Assembly: GCA_008933995.1 (NCBI GenBank)
Contig: WARS01000137.1
Location: 194,501 to 258,500, forward strand
Length of the DNA: 64,000 nucleotides
From: Datnioides undecimradiatus
Lineage: Eukaryota; Chordata; Actinopteri; Lobotiformes; Datnioididae
Direction of reading: 5' to 3'
Below are positions 32,813 to 45,900 of the stretch, in pieces; position 1 is the first letter of the stretch, and each line of letters begins with the position of its first letter. The notes beneath the pieces are model-generated. The model made no database searches, had not been told where the DNA came from, and was given only the letters and a program-made list of their open reading frames with translations. Made by a program: the position numbers and the translations under genes.

Positions 32813-33989
32813 GAGACTTAAGCTAACTAGATTTTATAGACGCTACTTTAGTTTTTCTACCTCTGAATATGTGAAAACGCACTTTTTATACGAGGTGGTG
32901 TCATTTCTAGTCTAAACTAAAAGATTTTAATGTATTAATTCTAATAAATGAAAGCGCTGATACTGTTTGTGAGCTGTTCACAGTGTGAGCGGGTCGACAG
33001 AACAGGTTCAAATGTCGATGACTTGGTTGTCAGAAATTGCCCTGAGCGACACATGAAAATGTTTTCCATCAGTTTTTATTGATTTATTTCACTTTTAGTG
33101 TCAATAACGGTGAATCTGATTCAGAGGAAATGATCAAATTATCATAATAAAACATTATTTTTCTCTCTTTTGCTGCTGGTTCGGCCTCTCCGGTTCGTGT
33201 GGGCTGAGGTCACCGTGACACCGGTGGGATCTGATCTCGCTGATATTCTCTGCTGAGCTCAATAATCCCAAACTTTGATCCTGTAAAATTAGTGTTTTAG
33301 TGACATGTGGCCGCTGCTCTAGCGCCCCCCTCAGGACTTAAACACGTCCATGACTCACAGCAGTGGTGACCATTCATTTGGCGTTGGAGGCAAAGAGTCG
33401 CGGCCGGTTTCATTTCATTTACTCTGATATTCTGCTTGATTTCGCTCTGACTCCTGCTGCTCAAACACCAATGAAGTGTGATGACTCAGCACAGGTCTGA
33501 GGTCAGCTGACAGCGATTATTTACCTTTATTGTCCCAAACAAAACATCAAACATGACGTCATAACACTTCACATTCCATTTCTGATACTTCTGTACTGTT
33601 ACTCGCAATGTAATGGAGTATTTTTACTGTGTAATGTAACTTTACTCTGGTCTCAGTACTTCATCAACCGCTGCTCATGTGTTTGTGTGTGTGCATCTCC
33701 TCTAGGTGTGTATCCTGTGTGTGTGTGTGTGTGTGTGGTGTGTGTGTGTTTACGTTTACATGCGCGTCCACGTGCTCATGACCGTGCATATTAAGTCCTC
33801 GTGCCTGTTTCTGTTTACATGCCTGTTTTCCTCCTGAATACATCAAGGTGTACGGTGTCTTTCAGCGCGCGCACGTGTGCGTGTGTCTATGTGTGAGTGC
33901 GCGCGCACGTCGCGTCTGCGTTGCTGCTGACAGCCTCCCTCCCTCCCTCTCTCTCCCTCTCCTCCGGTTCAGTTTTAGTATCGACCTCC

Positions 33990-34861
33990 TTCGCGCAGCA
34001 TCTCTGCTCTCCATCCTCCGTCTCCACCCTCCTCCTCCTCCTCAGCTGCCGCCGCCGCCGCCTCAGTCTCAGCGCCGCTTCCTCTGCAGGTGGATGGAGG
34101 CTGGAAGCCCCGGAGACACGAGCCATGCACGGGAGCGGCCGCCGGTAGGGCTCGGTGCGGCTGCTGGGAGCCGTTTTTGTCTTCAGCGGGTGTCTGTCAG
34201 AGTTGGTGTGTGTGTGTGTGTGTGTGTGGGGATGCAGCGTGATGCCAGGTCTTTGTCTCTCCGGTGTGTGTGTGCACGCGCGTGTGTGTGTGATTAGGAG
34301 AAGCAGAGGGGTGTTTGGCAAGTGGGCAATTGTTGCTTGATGCCCCCTCTGCGTGTAAACTGACGGACTGATTGATTTATTGATTAATTGATTGATTGAC
34401 AGGCGTCAGCGTCGCCGCGGTTCAGGTGTTTCACCGCCTCGTGTCGCGTAAAATCTCAGAAATGTCGGGATGATACGTGGACTCAGAGCGCTCCACAGTG
34501 AGTTTATCCGACTTTGTGCTGATCAGACCTCCTGTAACACCCCCACTGGTGTTTTCACCAGCAGGGCGTGGGGTGTTTTCATGTTTTGCGCACGATTCCT
34601 CCACATTTCGCGTCTTGTTTCTGCGCTCAGACCGGACCAGGTGCCGATGGTTCGCCAAAATATAAGGCGGTAACGCTCCCCCCCTCTCTCTCTCCATCTC
34701 CATCCCTCCTCCTCCTCCTCTGTTTTCCAGTCAGACTGCTGAGCACCTCCCTTCGCGCCAGGGACCACATCCTTAAATGACCCGCGGCTGAGGAGAGGGT
34801 GTCTCCGGATCCAGCGCCCGGATCATGGCATGCTGCCCACACCGGGCATCCAACACTGACC
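33990..34861 (+). promoter_or_regulatory. kcnq3: kcnq3 promoter and 5' untranslated region (CpG-rich)
   Basis: From about 33990 the DNA turns GC- and CpG-rich with CCTCCTCCTC tracts, GCCGCCGCCGCC and a GCGGCCGC (NotI-type) site near 34135-34143, as expected of a neuronal-gene CpG promoter. A TATA-like ATATAAGG is at about 34658-34665. I cannot place the transcription start. Small ORFs at 34125-34148, 34825-34890 and 34830-34859 would be upstream ORFs if transcribed. Confidence 0.55.
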
Positions 34862-34890
34862 ATGGGGCTCCGGTCCAGGACCGTCGCTAG
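34825..34890 (+). promoter_or_regulatory. Overlapping upstream ORF before kcnq3
   Basis: An ATG at 34825 opens 21 codons ending TAG at 34888-34890, overlapping the kcnq3 start in another frame. A second ATG at 34830 opens a nine-codon ORF ending TGA at 34857-34859, two bases before the main ATG. Both would lie in the leader of any transcript starting upstream. Confidence 0.5.
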
Positions 34891-35175
34891 CGCCTCGGAG
34901 GAGCAGAAGAAGACCTCCGGCGCTCCTCCCGGGGACTTATTGGACCAAGGCACCGGGGGAGCGGACAAGGATGGCGCCCTGCTGCTGGTGGCTGCGGGCC
35001 GGGATGACTACAAGCGGGGCTCTCAGGGCATCGGCATCGGGCTGTTGGCCAAAACCCCCCTGAACTACACCCGGCCGGCCAAGAGGAATAACATCCGCAA
35101 GAGGAGGATCCAGAACCTGCTGTACGACGCGCTGGAGAGGCCGAGAGGATGGGCGCTGCTCTACCACGCGTTCGT
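34862..35175 (+). CDS. kcnq3: Kv7.3 potassium channel subunit, exon 1
   Basis: The ATG lies in a strong ACCATGG context and opens [15 protein letters not shown], like human KCNQ3 (MGLKARR). The exon gives 104 residues plus two bases and ends at the donor GTGAGT (35176). It holds the cytoplasmic N-terminus with [18 protein letters not shown], a basic [16 protein letters not shown] segment and [17 protein letters not shown], which leads into membrane helix S1. KCNQ3 pairs with KCNQ2 to form the M-current channel at the neuronal membrane, which limits repetitive firing. Voltage sensor, pore and calmodulin-binding tail lie on later exons outside the window. A GIGIG duplication and the NYT before the basic segment differ from my memory of the human protein. 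No exon 2 (S1 core) was recognised downstream. Confidence 0.95.
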
Positions 35176-35260
35176 GTGAGTACATGAAACCGCTTCTTCC
35201 GCGGGGCTCGTTAGGTGAGATGGCTGATTGTGATGAGATGAGCAGCTGAAGAGCGAGAGC

Positions 35261-35320
35261 AGGCTGCGGGGCTGGTGCGCAGGCTGCGGGGCTGGTGCGC
35301 AGGCTGCGGGGCTGGGGCAC
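35261..35320. repeat. 20-bp GC-rich tandem repeat, three copies
   Basis: Three back-to-back copies of AGGCTGCGGGGCTGGTGCGC, the last with GGGGCAC at its end. It lies 85 bp inside the intron, still in the CpG-rich zone. Confidence 0.97.
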
Positions 35321-36519
35321 ACACTCCCGGGCGAGTGGACTCACTTTGTTGCAGCAATTTCCAGTCCATTAATGGCATCTCGTCCTGCGCTGCTGTGGGA
35401 TCCAGCCGGGCTGTAACTTAATCGTTTGAATCGTTTCCTCCTGACTGTCGCTGCACGTCCTCGGTTATGCGACCTCGCACGGGGTTCCGTCAGGTTTGGG
35501 TCTCGGTGGTCTTTCGGTGTGACTCGAGGTTTGTGCTGTACAGAAGCTGTCACGTGATTGTTGCCTCTGAGTGTGTGGAAGCACTCAAACCCACCAAAGT
35601 TACATAAGTGGAGCTCCAGCAGATGTTTGATCGCTGTGGTGGGTTTTTCTGTTCAAGTGCGTTACAAAACACTTCAAAACAGATCTGAGTGGACTGTGTG
35701 AGTGTGTGTGTGCGCGCGCGCGCTCCTATGGCAGAACGCTGATGTTTGTTTTTGCGTGGCAGCTGCTTTGAGGAGTGAATGTGTGTGTGGTGTTCAGGTG
35801 TCCCAGCTGTCTGAGAGCTCATCTGATGAGTCCCTTCATTTTTCTTTATTTGGTCAGTCACAAAGGTTTAAACACAGCTTCAGAGCCCAAAGCTGCGTCT
35901 TCAGTGCGTTTCGTGTTCCTCATCAAGTTACCGCGCGGTTTCACCTGTCAGCGTGTTTTTAGATCTCTACCATGAAGAACACTGGTCGTCCTCAGTCTGT
36001 GAAAGCGGTCGTGTGACGTCTTCAGTGGCTTCTGGACGAGCTTTTGAGGAAATAACTGATCTTGGCTTGAACTCGGAGACGTCAGATTTATAACAGACAG
36101 TCTGTGGAGGTTTACAGAGGTGGCGCGCTCAGAATGAAAGATGCTACCCAGTTGCATCATGGGAAGTGTATGCTCCAGTGTGTCTGGGGCTGAAGTCTCA
36201 GTGTTTGCTGTTTGTCGTCATTCACACTGAATCCAACATCACGTGTTTGAAAGCCGCTCACCGCACATCACGGCACGAAGCGGCATCAATATGGAATCAA
36301 TGTCCCGGCGACACGTTTCCATCCTGACAGCATCACCGGCGCAGTGTCGATTTCCTGTCTGCCACGCTCACCTGCAGGCTGCTTTACTGCACCAGGTGTG
36401 TCGGCTCAGGTCTGATTGGACGGTGGCTCTGTCCCTGTCTGATGATGTCGTGTCATGAAGCAGCGATGAGTCGTCTCAGCTCTCGTGTCTGACGTCCGCT
36501 GCCAAAACCCCCAGTTAGA

Positions 36520-36543
36520 TTGTTTGTTTGTTTGTTTGTTTGT
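36520..36543. repeat. (TTTG)n microsatellite
   Basis: About six copies of TTTG in kcnq3 intron 1. Confidence 0.9.
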
Positions 36544-37919
36544 TGTTCAGCTTCTACGTCTCAAAAATGTTTGTTTGCGTCCCTCGTACGAACATGTTTA
36601 TCAGCTCATATCTAAACAAATATCAGCATCTGGACTGAAAAACCACACGTCACTGTGATCTTGTATTGACCAGTTATCGACTGTTCACAATGAGTCGTGT
36701 GTTTCTGACTCTAAGCAACTTGTTTACACTGAACTCTCTGTTAACGGTGACACGCGCAAGATGTTTATGCAAAATAAACAGCGCGACGTCCTGAAAGCTG
36801 CAGAATGAAATGGAGCTAACACGTTAGCTCCGCGCTTCATGGCTGCAACACTTTGATTCAGAGTCTGCTGTGATCAGCTGATTAGCTAACCAGCTGTGAT
36901 GTCGTAGATGAAGCTTCAGCGGCTTCTTTCATTTAATCTATTTCAGTTGAGAGATAATGCAGAGCAACATGCTGCTGGACGTGCAGATGGACAGAACCTC
37001 GCCGCAGCTCGCCGCAGAAGCGCTCGGAGTCTCATGTTGATTGGCGACAGAAACGTCGTCCAGTTGTTTTCCAGCCTCTGACGCAGTGAAACATCAGAAG
37101 CTGGGAGGTTTGCAGGTTTTACTGATCGCAGACTTCAGAAGCAAAAGCCAAGCGTTCGTCCACGTTAAGCCGTCGTTTCTCTGACAGATTTGAGGAACCG
37201 AGCGGCTGAAGCTGACGGAACAAACGCTCTGAACTCATTTTACCTGTGAGCACGTGACAGAGGCGCCGTCACTCACCTGCGTTTCTGCTGCTACAGCAGT
37301 GATTTCAGAACAGCACCCGCAGCTCAGGGCGGATGTCACCTGCACCTTTGCAAGCCGACTTCCCTGTAGCTCCGTTGAGCAGGGCTCTGTTTCCCTCAGT
37401 CTTGTCTTGTCAGGCATCCAGAGGCGTTGCTTTGACCAAACGTCACCAGTCGAGCGTTTTAAAACAAAAAGTCCTGCAGTGATTTGGTGTTAGTCAGTTG
37501 AAGAGCCTGCGTGGTTGATTTGAGTTGTGCCTGACAGTCTGCGCTCAGGGCATCAAACCGTGGTCCTGAGGCAGCAGCCTGGATGTTCCTCGGCTCGTTA
37601 ACTCGGAGGACGGGAGAGGAAATCTCTCTGACTCATCTCGCCGCTCCTCGTGTGTCTTCTCGTGTTTCTCTGCAACGCAACATATGCAACTTCCAATATG
37701 GCCGCTCCATATGTGCTGCTGGTGTCAGAGCGGCGCCGAGCAAAAAATATCACAATTAAAAATAAATAAATAAACAAACAAACAAACAGCTTTTCTTCTG
37801 CTGCCACGTTCAGCATGAAACCGCCTCAACGGATGAAATCGCACGTCTGTCTCCAGCGTATGATGTCATCAAGGAAAGAGGTGACATCAGCTGCAGGGTC
37901 ACACGAGGTCGAGGGAAAC

Positions 37920-37944
37920 TGTGTGTGTGTGTGTGTGTGTGTGT
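37920..37944. repeat. (TG)n microsatellite
   Basis: A pure TG run of about 25 bp. Confidence 0.93.
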
Positions 37945-40900
37945 AAGCTGATATTTCTTATTGATGATATGACTTTAATGCAAAAACACACGTGTGACAT
38001 CACTGATTAAAGGGTCAGTGCACCCCAAAACCAAACAGGACTTTAAACTAATAAACAAGTGATCAGAGATTATTGATCAGTGTGTGTGCTGATCAGTGTG
38101 TGCGTGAGTGGAAACAGAGCTTCTCTCTGACTCTGTGGAACATGTTGTTAATGCTGTGAACGATATTTCTGTAAAATCAGTTGCACACGAGACATTTTGT
38201 CGTGTGTGTTTTGTCGTGTGTGTTTTGTTGTCGTGTGTGTTTTGCTGTCATGTGTGTTTAAAGTGGAAACCGTGGCGCCTCAGTGTTACGCTGCTGTGGA
38301 TGAACACAACAGATAGGTCAGGATGGATCTGCACAACGTCTGCACACACCTGCTGCAGCCTCACACACTCGTTCAGCTCCCGGTCTTTGGGGCCGCTGAG
38401 CGTCTTGCTCAAGGGCACAGCCTGAGGGGAGGGAGGGGTCGTTACTCGCCCACTTCACCCACAGATCATGATGCACAGGCAACACGTCAACGTGACGCAC
38501 GTGTACGGTACGGAGAGGCAAGTGGGACGGGGACTAAAGAGCACAACGGAGGGGTGGATGGAGACAAAGAGGAAGGGATGAGGAGGCGGAGAGAGAGCGT
38601 GTGGAACCTGTGAAGGAAGCAGCCTGTTGTATTGTTGTTGTTATTGTTATTATTATTATTATTTGGATTTAATTCATGAAGCAGCACTGTCCCCAGTCCT
38701 GAGCGAACCCGGACTGTGACCGTCGCAGAGCTTTGACCTCGTGTTTGTCATCATCAGTCCGACTGTAGCCGTCTGTGACCGCGTCACTTCTCCATGACAA
38801 CCCATCGTCATGAATCAGCACTAATTAAAGCACTGATTAAACGGCGATGACCACCCTGCCACTGGGCTCCTCTCATTGTGCCGGTTCCCACAGACGTCCC
38901 CCGTTAAGCCCACCGTCAGCCGCCGCCGTGTTTGCGTCCCCTGCAGGCGCCTGTGCAATCACGGATCAGAGCCGGGCGACTGTTGCACGACTGGAGGACC
39001 GAAATTTGGTTACCATAACAACACAGAGGCGAGAGTGAAATCAGATCTGCAGTGGAGGCTGAGAGTCAGGTAGAGCGAGCATGTGTGAAAGCAGAGAGAG
39101 AGAGCGAGCGAGGGAAACTCGAGATGTTTGACATCAGCACATTCGGTGGCAGATCAGCGGTGAACCTTGGCCTCGTCCTGGCATCCAGACAGGCCTGACA
39201 GGAGGGATCCTTCCCAGCATGCACGGCTGCAAAATTCCCATCTCTCTCTCTTTTGCAGTCTTTTAGTGCTCTCTCGCCCCTCACTTCTCCAGGATGTTGA
39301 TGTTTTAACAGGAACAGCAGCAGTGTGTGCGGGTCACGGCAGGCTCCTCTGCGGGTGCAGGACACTCTCTGCCCCCTCGGGCTCATGGGATTGATGTCAG
39401 ACGTGCATCGTTGTCATCCTGAAGCCTGGATGTTGATCTCTTGCCCCCGCGCGATGTGAGCAGCACAGATTTGAGATCAGGTGTTAAACGGGGCTTCTGC
39501 TGTTCTATTGTTAATGTTTATGGCACATAGTGGACGAATCCTGTGTTCAGTCCATGTTAGTCTGTTTAATGAAACCAATGATGATACGATAACAGGTGGC
39601 TGCTTTTAAATGGAAGTGTAGCCGCGCTGGCTGCAGAGCCGTGTGATCGGTGTTGAAACAAGAGGCAGCTGATGGGTCTCTGCTTGGCTCTCCATCTTCT
39701 GGGATTTCTGCTGAGTCAGCAAAAAAAAGCATTTATTTATTTTTATTTATTTTTATTTATCTATTTATTTACTTTGCCCGTGCACGTAACTGCCCCAAAC
39801 AGCATCAAATTACTGCCCCAATCCCGTCTGAATGAGATTAATGTCACACGTTAACGTCGCCGGCCCAGAACAGCACACGATGCATTCAGGGGACGTCTCC
39901 ATGCCGTTACCTTCAGTGACAGCTGTCATGTAGCCTCCACTGGCTGACGAACGTTTCCCCGGCCGCTGTGTCCTTGTTTAGTCCGTTTCATTGCTGCATG
40001 AAGGAAACTGTGAACGGAACAAATCAACAAACGCGCCTGAAACTTTGTTGTTGATCGTCGTTGCTGCAGCCTCGAAACAGCAGGAAACAGGCTGTAAAGT
40101 CCTGTAACTGCCCCCCTCAGTGTGTGTGTGTGTCTCTGACAGACTCAGGTTGTTGTTGTCCACATGATGAAACCAGTAGTCATCCCGGTTACACTGCTCC
40201 CTGCAGAGCCGATGGGCAGCAGCGACAGCGTGTGGACGGGAGCGTTAGCGTCCGTTTGGAGCGACAGCTAGCCGCGACTTCGGCACGTCCTGACCCGACA
40301 GAGGCGGCCTGTGAGAGCTGAGCTGTGTGTTGTGTGACGTGTTGCTGCCACAGGTCAGAGATGTGCAGCTATGAACCGTTTGGTTTCTGATCCTTTAGAG
40401 ACGCTGAGCTACGGTTTCTGTCCTCCACAGCAACAAACTCTGCACAGCTCCTCTCTCCAACGCTCACTCACGTCTCCACAGACGTCTTCCTGCAGCAGCA
40501 GCAGCTCTCACAGCTGTCGGCAGGTTTCAGACACACAGACTCTGGTTCATCATGTTGATGCATAACTTCTGAGTCTGAGACAGTTTCAGTGGACGGACGC
40601 TGACGGGGGCAGTTGTCCTGTTTCCTGCTAACAGCTGATCAACACTGCAGCAGTTTCCACAACATTCAGACACTAAAACATGAGGAAACAGTTTTTAATC
40701 CTGCAGAGATGAGATTAAACGTTGCATCTGTCGCCTCCTCACACTCGACTTCTTAAAACTTTAGCACCGAGTCGACGCTCGTGGGTTAATGTGACCCGAT
40801 CAAACTGAAGCAGTGGGAAACAGACGTGGTGGTGTTGGAGACTGGAAGCGATGCGTGCAGCTCATTAGGAGCTTCGAGCACTCATTAGCATTAGTGACTC

Positions 40901-42126
40901 TAAATAGCAGTCTGCAGCGGATTCCACAGGGCGAGAGTGCACGACAGCAAGGGAGAACAGCTGAGTGCGAGGAGTTAATTGAGCTTACGAGCAGACGAGT
41001 CGCGGGCTGGGTTTGGGTTTCTTTCATCTTAAAGCTCAAAACTCCTCTGACCCCTGCAAATAAAGATCACATGATGGCAGTTTTGGTGATTATGTCTAAA
41101 ATGACAGATTAGATGCTGATGGAGGTGAAGTCTTTGCTCCTGGGAGCCTTCAGATCAGTCAACCGACAGCTGACTGTGTCACTTCTCGGCTTGGTTCCCG
41201 TTTCCTCTCGGCGGACTCCGCTGCAGGGCTTCAGTTTGACCTGATGTACGCTGTCTCTCAATGAATCTGCGGCAGACTGAATGTTTCAGCAGATGTTACC
41301 TGAATACAGCAGCAGGACTCGATGCCCGGCCACAGGAGGACCTGAACACGTGACGCTCAGCAGCTTTCTGCAGCTTCATGTCTCAGCAGGCGAGACAGCC
41401 ACTGATCATCAGTGAAACCCGTCCTGTTGATGAGCTTCCCTCTGCGGCCGAGCCTCACAGCCTGTCTGTGTTAACCCGTCGCGGACTCGGCTCGGGGTTC
41501 CTAATGGACTCTGTGGTTGTGGTCGTTTAGTGTAATGATATTAATCTTGCACCAGTGGGAGAGTCATTCAGGGAGATGAAATACAAGCTCAATTAACTAG
41601 AAATGACTTAAAAAACAGTTTTTGATGTAATTTATGACACAAAAACACGACTGAACCAAAGTGTCAACAGAAAACATTGTGTGCAAACAGGCGGCGTTGG
41701 CCTTTTGTTCAAATATTATTATTATTTTTATGTTTTCAAGGAGCTGAGGTGAGAATTCAGACTCTAGATCAGGGCTGCACAGACGTTTCCTGCAAAAAAC
41801 AATAAGAAACATTATAATATAAATGTCTTTGTGCAGGAGGTTAATTAGGGGAGCTCAGTTAAACACGAGGTGTTTGTGTTTGGCTGCAGCCGACCAACAC
41901 GTCTCAGTTTTGACCCTCAGGGGAAAGATGTTTGCCTCTGGATAGACGCACCGTGCCGTACGACACCCTCTGGAAACAGCAGCCTGGATTTGTTGTTAAA
42001 GGGTCGGTGGTCCTGGATGTGGCGTCAGAGGGGGGACATCATGCAACTCAACTAACTGGTCCGGGTTCAGCGCTGCAGGTCTGAATCCACGATGTTCATG
42101 AGAAACATCTGCTGTTTGTCGCTGCA

Positions 42127-42127
<1 letters not shown>

Positions 42128-42160
<33 letters not shown>
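42128..42160. repeat. (CTG)11 trinucleotide repeat
   Basis: Eleven uninterrupted CTG units followed by TTG units, the longest CTG run in the window. It is intronic in kcnq3, on the transcribed sense strand as CUG. Confidence 0.95.
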
Positions 42161-42163
<3 letters not shown>

Positions 42164-42723
42164 TTGTTTGGCTGCTGGCTGTTGGAGAGCAGAGCCTGCA
42201 GCTGCTCTGACAGTCTCCGAAGTTACATGTTCATTTAGGAGTCACTCCCACTGAGCTGGCTCCGAGCCGAGGCGATGGAGCCTCCGCTGCTGCTGCGAGG
42301 AGGCTCCTGTACCGTCTGCTGCCAGATCCTGCAAAACTCGGCTTCAGACATGAGTTCGGTGTGAAGCTGCAGCTCTTTCTGTCCGATCCCCTGCATGTGG
42401 AGCTGCATATTTAAAGGGAAATCTGATTAAATGTGTTTTATCGCAGAATCGATGACGGTGATTTGCCGGGTTGCTCTGCTCTTTCCTGATGAGTGGACGG
42501 AACATGACCAGCTGTCAAAAAGCACTTATCCCTGCAGGAAGAATGGCCTCCATGACGGGGCTCAGGAGTTCAGGAGTGGCATAATGAAGCCCTCGGTGTT
42601 ATTCAGCGGGCGCTGCTGGTTGTTAACGCAGCAGGAAGGTGTTGGGTTTGACTTTGCGTTACACACCCAACCAAACAGTGTTTCTGCTGCACAGGCCTTT
42701 AAACTGCAGGGCGTCTGTCACAA

Positions 42724-42927
42724 AGAGTGAATATGAGCCAAGAGTGAATATGAGCCAAGAGTGAATATGAGCAAAGAGTGAATATGAGCCAAGAGTGAAT
42801 ATGAGCCAAGAGTGAATATGAGCCAAGAGTGAATATGAGCAAAGAGTGAATATGAGCAAAGAGTGAATATGAGCCAAGAGTGAATATGAGCAAAGAGTGA
42901 ATATGAGCAAAGAGTGAATATGAGCAT
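42724..42927. repeat. 17-bp minisatellite, 12 copies
   Basis: Twelve near-perfect copies of AGAGTGAATATGAGC(C/A)A, varying almost only at position 16 (order C,C,A,C,C,C,A,A,C,A,A,A). The period is not a multiple of three and the minus strand lacks stops, so all three minus frames are open and read SYSLLAHIHS-like repeats. This is a by-product of the repeat, not a gene. Confidence 0.97.
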
Positions 42928-45900
42928 ATAATAGTACAAAAATCTGATTTGAGATGTGGGAGCAGAACACTGATCATTACTGTAGCTGTGAAGCCTCCTG
43001 CCTGCTTGTTTTAGAGCTCTGTATCAGTGTTAAACTCATGAATGGACACTCACATACACTTCCTGTGCTCTGTTGGAGTTTTGCAAACGTCCTGGATTTA
43101 AAATTCATAATGCAAAGATAAATAATTGACCCTCTGTGCAGTTTGAGGTGTCGGGTCAGCAGTTTTACAGACACGTCTTTGTAACAAAGGTCTTTTCGGG
43201 GGAGTTAGCAGAAGCGCTAAGCGTCGGCGCTGCGTCCTTATCTCTCAGTCGAGACCAGAGTCGTCGTTTACGAACACACGGGAGGTTTATCTGAACAAAC
43301 ATCGAGCCGCCGCTGTCCGAGCCTTCCCGCTGTTCTGGACTCCGTTAGCAGTGAGCTCATGGCCTCAACACAGGATGATGATCCGTTTGGAAATTCTGGT
43401 CCCATTTAGAGACAAACTCATGATTAGTGACTGGCAAGCTGCTGCCAATGTGTATCTGCGGCAACGCACACTCTCATCCTAAATATGGTCAACAAAACCA
43501 AGATGGCGACGGCCATGATGCCAAACTCTCAAGTTCATGATGGTTTCAGAGCACATCCACCTGTTAATCTGAGCAGTAACATCAGAGGAGTCTGTGGAAA
43601 CAGGAAGAAACTATTGCGATGAAGCGCCTGCAGGAACGCGTTCGTCGCTGCGACCTGCTGCAGCCTCGCTCGCCGCCCGCAGAGCAGACGTGCCTCCGAC
43701 CAGAATGGGGATCAGGTTTAGGCTGACACTGACAGTCTGATGCCGCCGTGTCACTGATTATCCTGTGCGTCATGTTTGCGTCATGCTTGACAGTCGCTCG
43801 TTTCGTGGTGATTCAGTGCACGACCCCCTCTGATCCGCATTAGTCCAGATGATTCGGCGTTTCCGTGACAATACCGCTGGGATTCGCTCCGTTGTCTTCC
43901 TCCCGAGCGCAATTACCCCAAACACCAGAACAAATTCAATCGTCCTGCTGTTATCACTGCCGGTGCATTTCCCCCTCTGACGCTCCTCTGCTCCCTCCTT
44001 CCTCTCCTCCCTGCTTTATTCCTTTCCTCCCCTCCTCCCTCAGAGGCTCCAACCTCCAACACCCCCCGAGGCTGTTTGCCTGCAGCCTCAGCCCGCCGGA
44101 GAGCGACGCCGTCAGGTTTGGTTTACGTCAGGTTGTGCGTTAGGTTACGTTGTAATCTACAGGTATGAGTCGGTGAGCGCACACGAGGACCTTCAGACTC
44201 ATCCTCATTGTAAATGTGCGTAAAGCTGCTGAATCGTGGAAGTTCCAGCATGAAGTAACTGCAGGCAGATGTTCCTCTGCTGAAGATGCTGCAAACACAA
44301 ATCTCTTGCACCGACATGTGGGTTTTACACAACAGCCCGATTGTGGTGCTGAACTGAAAATTCCTTTTATGTGGATCTTTACTTGTTGTTGTTGTTGTTG
44401 TTAAATTCTTGGACAGGAGGCTTAGATGACCATTTTTCATATGTGACACCAGCACATGAAGGAAAACTACTCTGCACAAACAAACACTATCTGATCAGAA
44501 ACCGTTTTGTTTATAATCCATATCTGTATTAACATCGTGTCTCTTCATTTACTGTGTTAAGTAGTTGCTGTGATCCTGGAGGCTCTAGGGCTGAGGCGGC
44601 TTCTTCTTGGCAGAGCTAACTGCTGCAGTAGCTAGCCAGAAGCATGCTAGTGCTCAATTGCGTCAGTAGCCTGCCAAGCTAGCTCTCGTCCGAGCTAACA
44701 GGAAGATGTTTCGATGCATTTTTCAGTTTCCTGTCGCAGTTGGAAGCAGAAGCACCGCATTAAGGATCAGCAGCTCACACATGCAGCTGTACGTTGGCTG
44801 TAAAACTCTGCAGGTAAACACACAGAGTTTGTTTAGGCCTCATGGATCCCAGACTGACCAGATAAGTCGACATATTTCATGTTTACAACCTGCCGGAGTG
44901 ATTCGGTGGAGCAGCACAGCTGCAGTTGAGCAGGTGGCTAACGAGGACTTCTCAGCCCGTTTGTCTCGGAGGCGGCGGACGTTTACGACTCGAACGGCGG
45001 ATGCTGAGAAACTGTAATAGGTGATTTCAGCGCGTCTCATCAACGATGAAACATTACTCATAGTTTTATTGTTATGATCCTCACTGGGTTTGACTTCTGC
45101 GGAGAGTTTCACGGTGTTTGGTAATTAGCACCCGGACGGTGATGGATGATGTTGGATGCGAGGCTCTGACCCTTCGTGTTGGCCTGAATCCAGCGCAAAC
45201 ACAGCTCGACAAATCACTTTTAATGTTATGAGTGTGTGAATAGAGGGTTTTTTTCTGGAAATGTTCTGTTTTGCTTTTAAACTTTGATTCTTTGTGCGAT
45301 ATGTGAAAACGTGTGAGGGTGCAGCAGAGCAGGCTAACGAATCGGACCTGCTTCATGGACTGTGCTGTGCTGTTTAATCCATGATAGACGTGGCTTTGAT
45401 TATTCTGTAGAGAAGACTGCTGATGGAAAACACACGAGGGGACTGACTCCAGGTCTAATATGCACGCAGGTGGGCTAACACACCTTCGTGCTAATGGCTA
45501 AATGGCTACAGGTGTTAGCTAGTTAGCTGGTCTTCCTGTGACACTGCTCCCTGCTGCCTCTTTAATGCAGCTTTAATTTGTCACAGTCACTTTGCTGCTG
45601 AGTGTGCTGCAGTGATTCTCCCACGATGACTCTGGACTTTAACTTGTGATTTGCATGTGTGTGATTTAGCCCGCGCCTGTCCCGACCTCTTCAGCCACAA
45701 GGCCAATTTAAAAAGATTGACACCGAACAAAATAAGTGTAACTTCTCCTGAAATGAACTCCTGCCGTAGTTTTTCCTGCGGTGCTGTCAGTGTCACTGGG
45801 TGATTTCAGACTCCGCAGCTCGTCTGCTGGTCACAGCTCACTGACTTTGCTGTTTGCTGTCCATGTTCATCTAATGAAGCAGCTGAGTGTTCTGGTCGGT

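Larger units (their letters stand above)
26520..33990. other. Intergenic region between dnaaf11 and kcnq3
   Basis: About 7.5 kb with no gene I can support. It is rich in minisatellites (27309-27530, 27958-28165, 30630-30922, 31408-31477, 32518-32812) and microsatellites. Two compact, repeat-poor stretches (about 30990-31250 and 31840-31975) could be regulatory. ORFs of 100-145 codons here lack splice sites or family resemblance. Confidence 0.7.

Noticed and set aside
33848-34297. 149-codon ORF before kcnq3
   Set aside because: It is built on GT and CCTCCTCC tracts in the CpG-rich promoter zone and does not resemble a known protein.
39009-39022. GTTACCATAACAAC considered as an X-box
   Set aside because: One required G in the right half-site is changed; it was left out of the count.
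42724-42927. Regular array considered as CRISPR
   Set aside because: Units are contiguous with no unique spacers, in a vertebrate genome; it is a minisatellite.
42659-42977. Three minus-strand ORFs with repeated LIFTLGSYSL-type peptides
   Set aside because: They are three frames of the same 17-bp repeat.
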